A stretch of DNA of 64,000 nt from Sphingomonas azotifigens NBRC 15497 (GTDB taxonomy: Bacteria > Pseudomonadota > Alphaproteobacteria > Sphingomonadales > Sphingomonadaceae), in contig NZ_BCTR01000002.1 in assembly GCF_002091475.1 (NCBI RefSeq), forward strand, positions 1 to 64,000, written 5' to 3'. The first letter of the stretch is position 1. Each line of letters begins with the position of its first letter. Made by a program: the position numbers and the translations under genes. Positions 41,608 to 50,774 of the stretch are shown in pieces. The notes below the pieces were generated by a model, which did no database searches, was not told the DNA's origin, and saw only the letters and a list, made by a program, of their open reading frames with translations.

Positions 41608-42105
41608 TCACAGCGCTTCCAATACGGTTTTGCCAATGGCGCGGTCGCTTTCCAGCAACGCATGCACCTGCTTCAGGTTGGCCGCATCGATACCCGCCAT
41701 CCGTTCCCGCAACGTCGTCCGCAGCACGCCCGCGTCGACGAGGTGTGCCACTTCCTCCAGCAGGCGGTGCTGCTCGATCATGTCGGGGGTGTGGAACATC
41801 GCGCTGGTGAACATCAACTCCCAGGCAAGGGTGATCGACTTGCGTTTCAGCGGCACGATGTCGAAGTGCGCGGGATTATCGATAAGCGCGATATGCCCCT
41901 GCGCCGCGACGATCTTGGGGAACAGCGGCAGGTAGCGGTCCGAGGCGGTGAGGCCGGCGACATAGTTGACTTCCGGATGGCCGATCCGGGCAAGTTCCTC
42001 GTCCTGCGGCTTATGGTGGTCGATCACATGATGCACCCCCATCTGCTCCACCCAGGCGATCGTCTCCGGACGTGAGGCGGCGGCGATGACCGTCAGGCCG
42101 GTCAG
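41608..42105 (-). pseudogene. C-terminal part of a zinc-type alcohol dehydrogenase / quinone reductase
   Basis: Homology begins near 42100 (LTVIAAASRPETIAWVEQMG) and runs VHHVIDHHKP, VNYVAGLTASDRY, GHIALIDNP and a normal C-terminus KTVLEAL at 41608. It is the NADPH-binding second half of a ZADH/QOR-type oxidoreductase of the zinc-binding alcohol dehydrogenase family. The N-terminal catalytic GroES-like domain and most of the Rossmann glycine motif are absent, so it is truncated at the 5' end by a rearrangement near 42100. A methionine inside (42051) could start a 147-residue product but it would lack activity. Confidence 0.75.
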
Positions 42106-42165
42106 TCAAGGTGTTCTACGAACGGACGATGGCATAGCCGGTCAGCGGTGCTGCCGAGGATATCT

Positions 42166-43137
42166 TCAGGGTGTTAGAACATCCTGCAAGGCCAGGGCAT
42201 CTGCGGTCATACCGGCCAGCTTAAGGATCTTCTCGGGCACCCGGTATCCCCACAGGCTGTACATGCGCGCGACGATTTCGGCGAGGAGCGCGAGTTCGGG
42301 AGCGGTGTTGTCCGCCCGGTGGCTCATGATGATCGGCGACGTCGCGGGTTCGGCCAGCGCATGGAACGTGACGCCGTCGATCAGCGCCTTGCGCACCGAT
42401 TCCGGCACGATGCACACCCCTTCCTCCGCAGCCACCAACCCGATCGCGATCTGAAGCTCGCGCGCTTCATGTGCGACGCGCGGCGCCATGCCGCGATCAC
42501 GGAACAGGCTGAGCACCTGGTCCGCATAGCTGGGGCGGGGCTGGCGCGGATAGAGGATCAGCGGCTCGGACGATAGGTCGTCGAAGGACAGCGGTGTCGT
42601 CGCCGTCGCGAATCGATGGGCGGCGGGGACCGCCACCATCAACGGCTCCTCGCGCAGCACGATCCGGCGTACCGCATCGTCCTCGAACCGGACGCGGCCG
42701 AAACCGACGTCGATTCGCCCCTCCTTCAGCGCGGCGATCTGATCGAGGCTCACCAGTTCGACAAGCGACAGATCGACATGCGGCGCCATCCTGCGGAATT
42801 CGCGGATCAACAACGGCAGCCGCGCATAGATGGTGGACGCGACGAAGCCGATGGCGAGTCGGCGTTGTTCGGCCCGCACCGCACGCGCCACCATGTCGCG
42901 CATCTCCCCTACCCGCCCGAGCAGTTGCGTCGCCTGTTCGAAGACCAGCCGCCCGACCGGCGTGAGCCGCAAGGGCCGCGCGGCCCGATCGAACAGCGGG
43001 GCGCCGATCTCCGCCTCCAGCTGCTGGATCTGCCGGCTGAGCGGCGGCTGGGCGATGTGCAGCCGCTCTGCCGCGCGGGTGAAGTTCCGCTCCTCGGCCA
43101 CGGCCACGAAATAGCGGAGCTGGCGCAGGTCCATCAT
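42166..43137 (-). CDS. catR: LysR family regulator of the benzoate/catechol operon (CatR/BenM-like)
   Basis: A 323-residue LysR regulator. The N-terminal winged helix (MDLRQLRYFVAVAEERNFTR, AERLHIAQPPLSRQIQQLEAEIG) matches the CatR/CatM/BenM/ClcR group almost word for word, and the effector domain spans about 90-300. It is divergent from catB; a perfect ATAC-N7-GTAT site, the BenM/CatM recognition sequence, lies seven bases before its own start. By homology it activates the cat-ben-pca operon with cis,cis-muconate (and perhaps benzoate) and represses itself. Whether it should be named CatR or BenM cannot be settled from sequence. Confidence 0.85.
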   Translation of the reverse strand: MMDLRQLRYFVAVAEERNFTRAAERLHIAQPPLSRQIQQLEAEIGAPLFDRAARPLRLTPVGRLVFEQATQLLGRVGEMRDMVARAVRAEQRRLAIGFVASTIYARLPLLIREFRRMAPHVDLSLVELVSLDQIAALKEGRIDVGFGRVRFEDDAVRRIVLREEPLMVAVPAAHRFATATTPLSFDDLSSEPLILYPRQPRPSYADQVLSLFRDRGMAPRVAHEARELQIAIGLVAAEEGVCIVPESVRKALIDGVTFHALAEPATSPIIMSHRADNTAPELALLAEIVARMYSLWGYRVPEKILKLAGMTADALALQDVLTP

Positions 43138-43143
43138 GCAACC

Positions 43144-43158
43144 ATACCTAATGGGTAT
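43144..43158. promoter_or_regulatory. LysR (BenM/CatM-type) operator ATAC-N7-GTAT
   Basis: ATACCTAATGGGTAT is a perfect dyad of the form ATAC-N7-GTAT, the consensus recognition site of BenM and CatM in Acinetobacter and of related CatR proteins. It lies between the regulator start (43137) and catB (43244), where site 1 of such promoters is found. The match is seen; binding is inferred from the family. Confidence 0.75.
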
Positions 43159-43164
43159 AGCGCA

Positions 43165-43181
43165 AAGACTGCAATAGTCTT
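43165..43181. promoter_or_regulatory. Second inverted repeat in the catR-catB gap
   Basis: AAGACT-GCAAT-AGTCTT is a perfect six-base dyad that begins seven bases after the ATAC-N7-GTAT site, about two helical turns from it centre to centre. It could be the lower-affinity activation site for the LysR tetramer or mark the promoter. It does not match the ATAC consensus, so its role is unclear. Confidence 0.4.
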
Positions 43182-43243
43182 GGGCATGGACCCGTCGCCC
43201 GGCCTAGACGGCGAGGACCGACAGCGCATTGCGGGAAGTCCAT

Positions 43244-44404
43244 GTGAAGGTTGCTCTCCACTCGATCGAAGCCATCCTCGTCGATCTTCCGACGATCCGC
43301 CCGCACGTGCTGGCGATGGCGACGATGCATCGCCAGACGATCGTCCTCGTCCGCATCCGGACCGACGACGGCATCGAGGGCATCGGCGAGGGCACGACGA
43401 TCGGCGGCCTCAGCTATTGCGAGGAGAGTGCCGAGGGTATCAAGCTCGCCATCGATACCTATATCGCACCCTTGCTCGCCACCTGTGACGTGAGCCGCGT
43501 GGCGGAGACGATGGGCGCGATCGGCCGGCACGTCGTCGGCAACCACATCGCGAAATGCGCGGTCGAAACGGCCCTGCTCGACGCTGCGGGCAAGCGGCTG
43601 GGGGTTCCGGTCTCCACGTTGATCGGCGGCGGCCGAGTGCGCAACAGCATGCCGGTCGCCTGGACCCTGGCGAGCGGCGATACCGCGCGCGACATCGAGG
43701 AAGCCGAGGCGATGATCGCCGCGCGCCGTCACAACATCTTCAAGCTCAAGATCGGCAAGCGTGACGTGCGCGCGGATGTGGCGCATGTCGCCGCGATCAA
43801 GCGCGCGATCGGCGATCGCGGCAGCGTGCGGGTCGACGTCAACCAGGGCTGGGACGAGACGCAGGCCGATCGGGGCATCGCACTGCTCGCCGATGCAGGA
43901 TGCGATCTCGTCGAACAGCCCGTGGCCAAGGAAAGGCTGGCGGCGATGGCGCGACTTTCCGCCCGCCACAGCATTCCGTTGATGGCGGACGAGGCGCTGC
44001 ACGGGCCGCGCTCCGCCTTCAGGATCGCGGCCGATGTCGGTGCGCGCGTGTTTGCGCTGAAGATCGCACAGTCGGGCGGGTTGCTGCCGGCGCGCGAAGT
44101 GGCGTCGATCGCCGACGCGGCCGGGATCGGCCTGTATGGCGGCACGATGCTGGAGGCCGGCATTGGCACGGCGGCCTCCGCGCAGTTGTTCGCCACGCTG
44201 CCGCACCTGGCCTGGGGTACCGAGCTGTTCGGGCCGCTGCTCCTCACCGAGGAGATTCTCGCCGAACCGCTGGCCTATGCCGATTTCGCCCTGCGCGTCC
44301 CCGAGGGACCGGGCCTGGGCGTCGCCATCGATGCCGACAAGCTGGCGCATTTCCGCCGAGACCGCACCGCACCCACGCTTCATATGGTTGGAGGGCACGC
44401 CTGA
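43244..44404 (+). CDS. catB: Muconate cycloisomerase
   Basis: A 386-residue enolase-superfamily enzyme converting cis,cis-muconate to (+)-muconolactone in the cytoplasm, with Mn2+. Visible are the N-terminal SIEAILVDLPTIRPHVLAMA, the catalytic KxK in FKLKIGKRDV, metal ligands in VDVNQGW, VEQP and ADEAL, and the C-terminal MLEAGIGTAASAQLFATL. The start is taken as GTG 43244, just after GGGAAG; TTG 43229 is possible and would add five residues. It is the first gene of the operon and ends in a TGATG overlap with catC. Confidence 0.93.
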   Translation: MKVALHSIEAILVDLPTIRPHVLAMATMHRQTIVLVRIRTDDGIEGIGEGTTIGGLSYCEESAEGIKLAIDTYIAPLLATCDVSRVAETMGAIGRHVVGNHIAKCAVETALLDAAGKRLGVPVSTLIGGGRVRNSMPVAWTLASGDTARDIEEAEAMIAARRHNIFKLKIGKRDVRADVAHVAAIKRAIGDRGSVRVDVNQGWDETQADRGIALLADAGCDLVEQPVAKERLAAMARLSARHSIPLMADEALHGPRSAFRIAADVGARVFALKIAQSGGLLPAREVASIADAAGIGLYGGTMLEAGIGTAASAQLFATLPHLAWGTELFGPLLLTEEILAEPLAYADFALRVPEGPGLGVAIDADKLAHFRRDRTAPTLHMVGGHA

Positions 44405-44694
44405 TGCTGTTCCAGGTCGAAATGGACGTCGCCATTCCGCTGGGGTTCGACCCCGCCGAGGCACAGCGGCTGAAGGATGCGGAAAAGGCGCGGTTCCAGG
44501 AACTGCAGCGGGCCGGCACCTGGCGCCACATTTGGCGGGTGGTCGGTCGCTACGCCAATGTCAGCATCTTCGACGTCGAGAGCAATGCGCAGTTGCACGA
44601 TCTGCTGATCGGGTTGCCGCTCTACCCCTTCATGACGATCCGCGTGACGGCGCTCTGCCGCCATCCGTCCTCGATGCACGCCGACGATCGCTGA
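44404..44694 (+). CDS. catC: Muconolactone delta-isomerase
   Basis: A 96-residue enzyme that isomerises muconolactone to 3-oxoadipate enol-lactone and forms a decamer in known cases. The whole chain is typical: MLFQVEMDVAIP at the start, AEKARFQELQRAGTWRHIWR with a catalytic-region Glu, and LLIGLPLYPFMTIRVTALCR near the end. It overlaps catB by one base, so translation is coupled. Length matches the family (about 90-96). Confidence 0.95.
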   Translation: MLFQVEMDVAIPLGFDPAEAQRLKDAEKARFQELQRAGTWRHIWRVVGRYANVSIFDVESNAQLHDLLIGLPLYPFMTIRVTALCRHPSSMHADDR

Positions 44695-44747
44695 CCCCGC
44701 GCCAACCAACGACAGGCGCCCGCGCGCCGCACGACAAGGAGAGAGCA

Positions 44748-45653
44748 ATGGACGCAAGTTTCGTCAACACCCCCGAGGTGCAGGCGCTGTTCGAAACGGC
44801 AGCGGGCACCGGCAGTGCGGAGGGTTCGCCGCGCGTGAAGGCGATCGTGCGCGATATCCTCCAGGCAGCGGGCACGATCATCGCGCGGCACGACGTGAGC
44901 GAAAGCGAATTCTGGAGCGCGGTTCGCTACCTGCAGCAGGGTGCCGACGAATTCGGTCTGATCGTTGCCGGCATCGGGCTCGAACATTTCCTCGACCTCT
45001 ACATGGACGCCAAGGATGCCGAGGCGGGGCTGACCGGCGGCACGCCGCGGACGATCGAGGGGCCGCTATACGTCGCCGGCGCGCCGCTGGTGGAGGGCGA
45101 TGTCGACCTGAGCAAGGATCCGGACGATACCGGCGCGCTCTACATGCGCGGCATCGTCACCGGACCCGATGGCGAGCCGGTGCCCGGCGTGATCCTGCAC
45201 GTCTGGCACGCGAACTCGAAGGGCTGGTATTCGCATTTCGACCCGACCGGCGAGCAGACCCCGTTCAACAATCGCGCGCGCATCAAGCTGGGGCCGGACG
45301 GTCGCTACAGCTTCCACTCGCGGATGCCGAACGGTTACAGCGTGCCGCCGGGCGGCGCGACCGACGTGCTGATGCGGGCGCTGGGGCGCCACGGCAATCG
45401 CCCCGCCCATGTCCATTTCTTCGTCGAGGCACCCGGCTATCGCACGCTGACGACGCAGATCAATTTCGGCGACGATCCGTTCGCCCGGGATGACTTCGCC
45501 TTCGGCACCCGCGAGGGGCTGCTGCCGGTGCCGCAGCGTCAGGGCGACAGCGCCTATATCGCCTTCGATTTCCAGCTCCAGCGCGCGGCCGGCGCCGAGG
45601 ACGAGCAGCTTTCCGCCCGCCACCGCGCCGCGGCCGATCCCGTCCTGGCGTGA
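44748..45653 (+). CDS. catA: Catechol 1,2-dioxygenase
   Basis: A 301-residue intradiol dioxygenase with non-heme Fe(III) that cleaves catechol to cis,cis-muconate. An N-terminal helical linker (about 1-100) is followed by the catalytic beta-sandwich. The four Fe ligands are visible as Tyr in GPLYVAGAP, Tyr in GWYSHFDP and two His in RPAHVHFFVEAPG. ATG 44748 follows AAGGAGAG. It lies 53 bases after catC and 11 bases before benA, linking the lower pathway genes to the benzoate dioxygenase. Confidence 0.95.
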   Translation: MDASFVNTPEVQALFETAAGTGSAEGSPRVKAIVRDILQAAGTIIARHDVSESEFWSAVRYLQQGADEFGLIVAGIGLEHFLDLYMDAKDAEAGLTGGTPRTIEGPLYVAGAPLVEGDVDLSKDPDDTGALYMRGIVTGPDGEPVPGVILHVWHANSKGWYSHFDPTGEQTPFNNRARIKLGPDGRYSFHSRMPNGYSVPPGGATDVLMRALGRHGNRPAHVHFFVEAPGYRTLTTQINFGDDPFARDDFAFGTREGLLPVPQRQGDSAYIAFDFQLQRAAGAEDEQLSARHRAAADPVLA

Positions 45654-45664
45654 AAGGAACGATC

Positions 45665-47053
45665 ATGGCTTCGACTCTTGCCGAGCGCATCGCAGGCGCC
45701 GTCATCGACGATCCCGAAGCGGGCGTGTTCCGCTGCCGGCGCGACGTCTTCACCGATCCTGCCATGTTCGATCTGGAGATGCAGCACCTCTTCGAAGGCA
45801 ATTGGGTGTATCTGGCCCATGAAAGCCAGATCCCGGAGCCGAACGATTATTTCACCACCTGGATCGGGCGCACGCCGGTCGTCCTGACGCGTGACAAGGC
45901 CGGGGAACTGCACGCCTTCATCAATGCCTGCGCGCATCGCGGCACGACGCTGTGCCGCCGCAAGCACGGCAACAAGGGCAGTTTCACGTGCCCGTTCCAC
46001 GGCTGGACGTTCAGCAATGACGGCCGGCTGCTCAAGGTGAAGGACGGCAAGAGCGGCGGCTATCCGGATGCGTTCGACACCGACGGTTCGCATGACCTGA
46101 CGCGTGTCGCCCGCTTCGAAAGCTATCGCGGCTTCCTGTTCGGCAGCCTGCGTGCGGAGGTGCAGCCGCTGGCGGAGCATCTCGGCGCGACGCGCACGAT
46201 CATCGACCAGATCGTCGACCAGGCGCCGGACGGGATCGAAGTGCTGCGCGGCAGTTCGACCTATGTCTATGACGCCAACTGGAAGCTCCAGATCGAGAAC
46301 GGCGCCGACGGCTATCACGTCAGCACGGTTCACTGGAACTATGCCGCGACGACGGCGCACCGCAATCGCGATGCGGCTGGCACCCGCACCGTCGATGCCA
46401 ATGGCTGGTCGAAGAGCGTCGGCGGCGTCTATGGCTTCGACAACGGCCATATCCTGTTGTGGACGCGGCTGCTGAACCCGGAAGTGCGGCCGGTCCATGC
46501 CCATCGCGACGCGCTCGCCGCGCGCCTGGGCGAGGAACGCGCGGGCTTCATCGTCGAGCAGACCCGCAATCTGTGCCTTTACCCCAATCTCTATCTGATG
46601 GACCAGTTCTCCACGCAAATCCGGGTGGTGCGCCCGATCGCCGTCGATCGCACCGAGGTGACGATCTATTGCTTCGCGCCCAAGGGCGAGAGCGATGCCG
46701 AACGCGCGCTGCGGCTGCGCCAATATGAGGATTTCTTCAACGTCAGCGGGATGGGCACGCCCGACGACCTCGAGGAATTCCGTGCCTGCCAGACCGCCTA
46801 TACCGGTGCGGGCAGCTTGTGGAACGACCTGAGCCGCGGCGCCACCCGCTGGATCGACGGTCCGGACGACAATGCGCGTGCGATGGGTCTCGCGCCGATC
46901 CTGAGCGGCGAGCGCAGCGAGGACGAAGGCCTGTTCGTGCGGCAGCACGAATATTGGGCGCAGGCGCTCCTCACTGCGATCGCGGCCGAGGGCGGTGGGG
47001 GCGATGGCGGGGCGGCCCTGCCCTCCACCGCCGGGCTGAGGGCTGCGGCATGA
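45665..47053 (+). CDS. benA: Benzoate 1,2-dioxygenase, large (alpha) subunit
   Basis: A 462-residue Rieske oxygenase subunit. The Rieske ligands are C89-x-H91 and C109-x2-H112 (NACAHRGTTLC, TCPFHGW). The mononuclear iron region reads ENGADGYHVSTVHWNY. Together with BenB and BenC it adds both atoms of O2 to benzoate, giving the 1,2-cis-diol-1-carboxylate. Sequence and the BenBCD neighbours favour benzoate over anthranilate or toluate, but substrate range cannot be fixed by eye. It overlaps benB by ATGA. Confidence 0.93.
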   Translation: MASTLAERIAGAVIDDPEAGVFRCRRDVFTDPAMFDLEMQHLFEGNWVYLAHESQIPEPNDYFTTWIGRTPVVLTRDKAGELHAFINACAHRGTTLCRRKHGNKGSFTCPFHGWTFSNDGRLLKVKDGKSGGYPDAFDTDGSHDLTRVARFESYRGFLFGSLRAEVQPLAEHLGATRTIIDQIVDQAPDGIEVLRGSSTYVYDANWKLQIENGADGYHVSTVHWNYAATTAHRNRDAAGTRTVDANGWSKSVGGVYGFDNGHILLWTRLLNPEVRPVHAHRDALAARLGEERAGFIVEQTRNLCLYPNLYLMDQFSTQIRVVRPIAVDRTEVTIYCFAPKGESDAERALRLRQYEDFFNVSGMGTPDDLEEFRACQTAYTGAGSLWNDLSRGATRWIDGPDDNARAMGLAPILSGERSEDEGLFVRQHEYWAQALLTAIAAEGGGGDGGAALPSTAGLRAAA

Positions 47054-47556
47054 CCACGCTGCTCGAACGCCCGATCGCCCGCGAGGACGTGCTCGCCTTT
47101 CTCCACCGCGAGGCGCGGCTGCTCGACGATCGCGAATGGGACGCCTGGCTCACATGCTATGCGCCCGAAGCGACCTTCTGGATGCCGGCCTGGGACGACG
47201 ACGATCGCCTGGTGGAGGATCCGCAGCGCCACGTGTCGCTGATCTATTATCCCAATCGCCAGGGGTTGGAGGATCGCGTCTTCCGCATCAAGACCGAGCG
47301 ATCGGGCGCCAGCACGCCCGAACCGCGCACCTGCCACATGATCGCCAATGTCGAACTGCTGGCCGAGCGGGAGGGCGCGGTCGATCTTCGCTTCAACTGG
47401 CACACGCTCAGCCATCGCTATGGCGCGACGAGCCAGTTTTTCGGCACCTCCTTCTACACGCTCGACCTGCGCGGCGAGGCGCCCGTCATCACCGCCAAGA
47501 AAGTGGTGCTGAAGAACGATTATATTCACCAGGTCGTGGACATTTATCACCTGTGA
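47050..47556 (+). CDS. benB: Benzoate 1,2-dioxygenase, small (beta) subunit
   Basis: A 168-residue cone-shaped structural subunit of the alpha3beta3 dioxygenase. Typical stretches are FLHREARLLDDREWDAWLTC, PRTCHMIANVEL and the C-terminal KKVVLKNDYIHQVVDIYHL. It has no cofactor. The start overlaps the benA stop and benC follows after 28 bases. Length is usual for the family (about 160-170). Confidence 0.94.
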   Translation: MTTLLERPIAREDVLAFLHREARLLDDREWDAWLTCYAPEATFWMPAWDDDDRLVEDPQRHVSLIYYPNRQGLEDRVFRIKTERSGASTPEPRTCHMIANVELLAEREGAVDLRFNWHTLSHRYGATSQFFGTSFYTLDLRGEAPVITAKKVVLKNDYIHQVVDIYHL

Positions 47557-47584
47557 TCCGCGACGCTGGCCCGGAGAGGCTGGA

Positions 47585-48607
47585 ATGACCCATCGCATCG
47601 CGCTCACCTTCGAGGATGGCGCCACCCGCATCATCACCTGCAATCCCGGCGAGACCGTGCTCGATGCGGCCTATCGGCAGCAGGTCAACCTGCCGATGGA
47701 CTGTTCGGATGGGGTCTGCGGCACCTGCAAGTGCCGCTGCGAACAAGGCAGCTATGATCTGGGCGACGACTATATCGACGACGCGCTGAGTGCGGACGAG
47801 GCGGGCGAGGGCCTGGTTTTGACCTGCCAGATGGTGCCCGCATCGGACTGCATCGTCGCGGTGCCGGTGCCGTCGCAGGCCTGCAAGCTGGCGCCGGCGA
47901 CGCACGAGGCGACGGTGATCGCGGCAGAGCTGGTTTCGGAAAGCACCATCCTGCTGCGCCTCGCGCTCGACCAGCCCGAGGCGCTGGCCTTCCTGCCGGG
48001 CCAATATGTCAACCTGTCCGTGCCCGGCACCGGCGAATCCCGTTCCTATTCGTTCAGTTCCAAGCCCGGGGCGGCCGAAGCCCGCTTCCTGATCCGTAAC
48101 GTGCCCGGCGGACGGATGAGCCGGTGGCTGGTGGAAACGGCGCAGCCCGGTGATCGGCTGTCGATGGTGGGGCCGCAAGGCAGCTTCTTCCTGCGCGAGG
48201 TGACGCGGCCGGTGTTGCTGCTCGCCGGCGGCACCGGGCTGGCGCCGATCCTGTCGATGCTGGAGGTGCTGGCCGACCAGGGCTGCAGCGCGCCCGTTCA
48301 TCTGATCTACGGCGTCACCCAGGATCGTGACCTGGTGGAAACCGATCGGCTGGAAGCGCTGGCCGCGCGGTTGCCGGGCTTCGTCTGGAGCGCGTGCGTC
48401 AGCAATCCCGATGCCGGCCACCCGCACAAGGGCTATGTGACCGACCATCTCGACACCGTTCCGTTCGATCTGGGACAGTGCGACCTCTACCTCTGCGGCC
48501 CGCCGCCGATGGTCGAGGCGGTGCGCGCCACGCTGCGCGATCGGGGGCTAGCGCCGGTCCATTTCCATTACGAGAAGTTCGCGCCCACCGAGATGGTGGC
48601 GGCGTGA
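47585..48607 (+). CDS. benC: Benzoate dioxygenase reductase (2Fe-2S ferredoxin, FAD, NADH)
   Basis: A 340-residue one-chain electron-transfer protein. An N-terminal plant-type ferredoxin (about 1-95) has CSDGVCGTCKCRC and LTCQM. An FAD domain (about 105-205) carries RSYSFSS, and an NAD domain (about 210-335) shows LAGGTGLAPILSML and the terminal FHYEKF. It passes electrons from NADH to the BenA Rieske centre. The stop overlaps the benD GTG start (GTGA). Confidence 0.95.
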   Translation: MTHRIALTFEDGATRIITCNPGETVLDAAYRQQVNLPMDCSDGVCGTCKCRCEQGSYDLGDDYIDDALSADEAGEGLVLTCQMVPASDCIVAVPVPSQACKLAPATHEATVIAAELVSESTILLRLALDQPEALAFLPGQYVNLSVPGTGESRSYSFSSKPGAAEARFLIRNVPGGRMSRWLVETAQPGDRLSMVGPQGSFFLREVTRPVLLLAGGTGLAPILSMLEVLADQGCSAPVHLIYGVTQDRDLVETDRLEALAARLPGFVWSACVSNPDAGHPHKGYVTDHLDTVPFDLGQCDLYLCGPPPMVEAVRATLRDRGLAPVHFHYEKFAPTEMVAA

Positions 48608-49380
48608 CGGCGCGGGCGCGCTTTGCCGGCAAGGTGCTGGTGGTGACCGGCGCCGCCCAGGGCATCGGCCGCGGCGTCGCCGAGGGCGCAGCCGCGGAAG
48701 GCGGGCGCGTGCTGTTCGTCGACCGCGCGCCGTTCGTCGACGAGGTCGCCGCCGCTGCCGACGGCGAAACCGCCGGCTTCGTCGCCGATCTGGAAAGCCC
48801 TGCGGGCGCGTCCGCCGCCATGGCTGCGGCGATCGCCCGGTTCGGCGGCTTCGACATCCTCATCAACGGCGTCGGCGGCGCGATCCGCATGCGTCCCTTC
48901 GATGCGTTCGAACCCGCGCAGATCGAGGCGGAAATCCGCCGTTCGCTGATGCCGACGCTGTGGTGCTGCCACGCGGCGCTGCCGCATTTCCTCGCGCGCG
49001 GCGGCGGCACCATCGTCAACATCTCGTCCAATGCCACGCGGGGCATTTACCGCGTGCCGTATTCGGCCGCCAAAGGCGGGGTGAACGCGCTCACCCAGAG
49101 CCTGGCGATGGAATATGCCGGGCGCAACATCCGCGTCGTCGCCACCGCGCCGGGGGGGACCGAGGCGCCGCCGCGCCGGGTGCCGCGCAACCCCGAGGGC
49201 GAAACCGCGCAGGAGCGCGCCTGGATGGCCGAGGTGGTCGACCAGGTGACGCACTCGGCCCTGCTCAAGCGCTATGGCACGATCGCGGAGCAGGTCGCGC
49301 CGATCCTGTTCCTCGCCTCGGACGAAGCCGCATACATCACTGGAACGGTGCTGCCCGTCGCGGGCGGCGACCTCGGATAA
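48604..49380 (+). CDS. benD: 1,6-dihydroxycyclohexa-2,4-diene-1-carboxylate dehydrogenase
   Basis: A 258-residue SDR that oxidises and decarboxylates the benzoate cis-diol to catechol with NAD+. Seen are VVTGAAQGIGRGV (cofactor), the catalytic Ser in NISSNATRGIYR, YSAAK, and the benD-typical APGGTEAPPRRVPRNP. It starts at GTG 48604 inside the benC stop; no later ATG would keep the cofactor motif. It completes the benABCD set. Confidence 0.93.
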   Translation: MTARARFAGKVLVVTGAAQGIGRGVAEGAAAEGGRVLFVDRAPFVDEVAAAADGETAGFVADLESPAGASAAMAAAIARFGGFDILINGVGGAIRMRPFDAFEPAQIEAEIRRSLMPTLWCCHAALPHFLARGGGTIVNISSNATRGIYRVPYSAAKGGVNALTQSLAMEYAGRNIRVVATAPGGTEAPPRRVPRNPEGETAQERAWMAEVVDQVTHSALLKRYGTIAEQVAPILFLASDEAAYITGTVLPVAGGDLG

Positions 49381-49389
49381 CGGACGGAC

Positions 49390-50099
49390 ATGACCAGCAA
49401 AATCTATGAGAGCCCGGCCGCCGCCCTGGAGGGGCTGCTGTTCGACGGCATGACGATCATGTCGGGCGGCTTCGGCCTGTCGGGCAATCCCGAGAGCCTG
49501 ATCCCCGTCATCCGCGCCTCGGGTGTCCGGCAACTGACGGTCATCTCCAACAATGCCGGCGCCGACGGGTTCGGCCTGTGGATGCTGCTGGAGAGCCGGC
49601 AGGTGGGCAAGATGATCTCGTCCTATGTCGGCGAGAACAAGCTGTTCGAGCAGCAATATCTGTCGGGCGAACTCGAGCTCGAACTGAACCCGCAGGGCAC
49701 GCTGGCCGAGCGGATCCGCGCCGGCGGCGCGGGCATCCCCGCCTTCTACACCCGCACCGGCGTCGGCACCGTCGTCGCCGAAGGCAAGCCGGTCGAAACG
49801 TTCGAGGGGGAAGACTATGTGCGCGAGACCTGGCTCCGCGCCGATCTGTCGATCGTCAAGGCGTGGCGCGCCGATCCGGCCGGCAACCTGATGTTCCGCA
49901 AGACCGCCCGCAACTTCAATCCGAACATGGCGACGGCCGGCCGGGTGACGGTCGCCGAGGTGGAGGAGATCGTGCCCGAAGGCAGCTTCGATCCCGATTG
50001 CATCCACACCCCCGGCATTTACGTCGACCGGATCGTGCGTGCGACGATCAATGAAAAGCGGATCGAGAAACTGACGACGCGCGAAAGGGAGGCTGGCTG

Positions 50100-50100
<1 letters not shown>
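49390..50100 (+). CDS. pcaI: 3-oxoadipate CoA-transferase, subunit A
   Basis: A 236-residue alpha subunit of a family I CoA transferase. The motif [20 protein letters not shown] holds the glycine loop that binds CoA, and [16 protein letters not shown] is typical of this subunit. With PcaJ it moves CoA from succinyl-CoA to 3-oxoadipate. The family also includes acetoacetate transferases (ScoA). The assignment to 3-oxoadipate rests on the flanking pcaF and pcaD genes. Its stop overlaps the next start by one base. Confidence 0.88.

Positions 50101-50770
<670 letters not shown>

Positions 50771-50774
<4 letters not shown>

Noticed and set aside
45665..47053. benA considered as anthranilate or toluate dioxygenase large subunit
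   Set aside because: The gene is followed by benB, benC and a benD-type dehydrogenase with APGGTEAPPRR, and anthranilate systems do not need the last enzyme. Toluate cannot be fully excluded.
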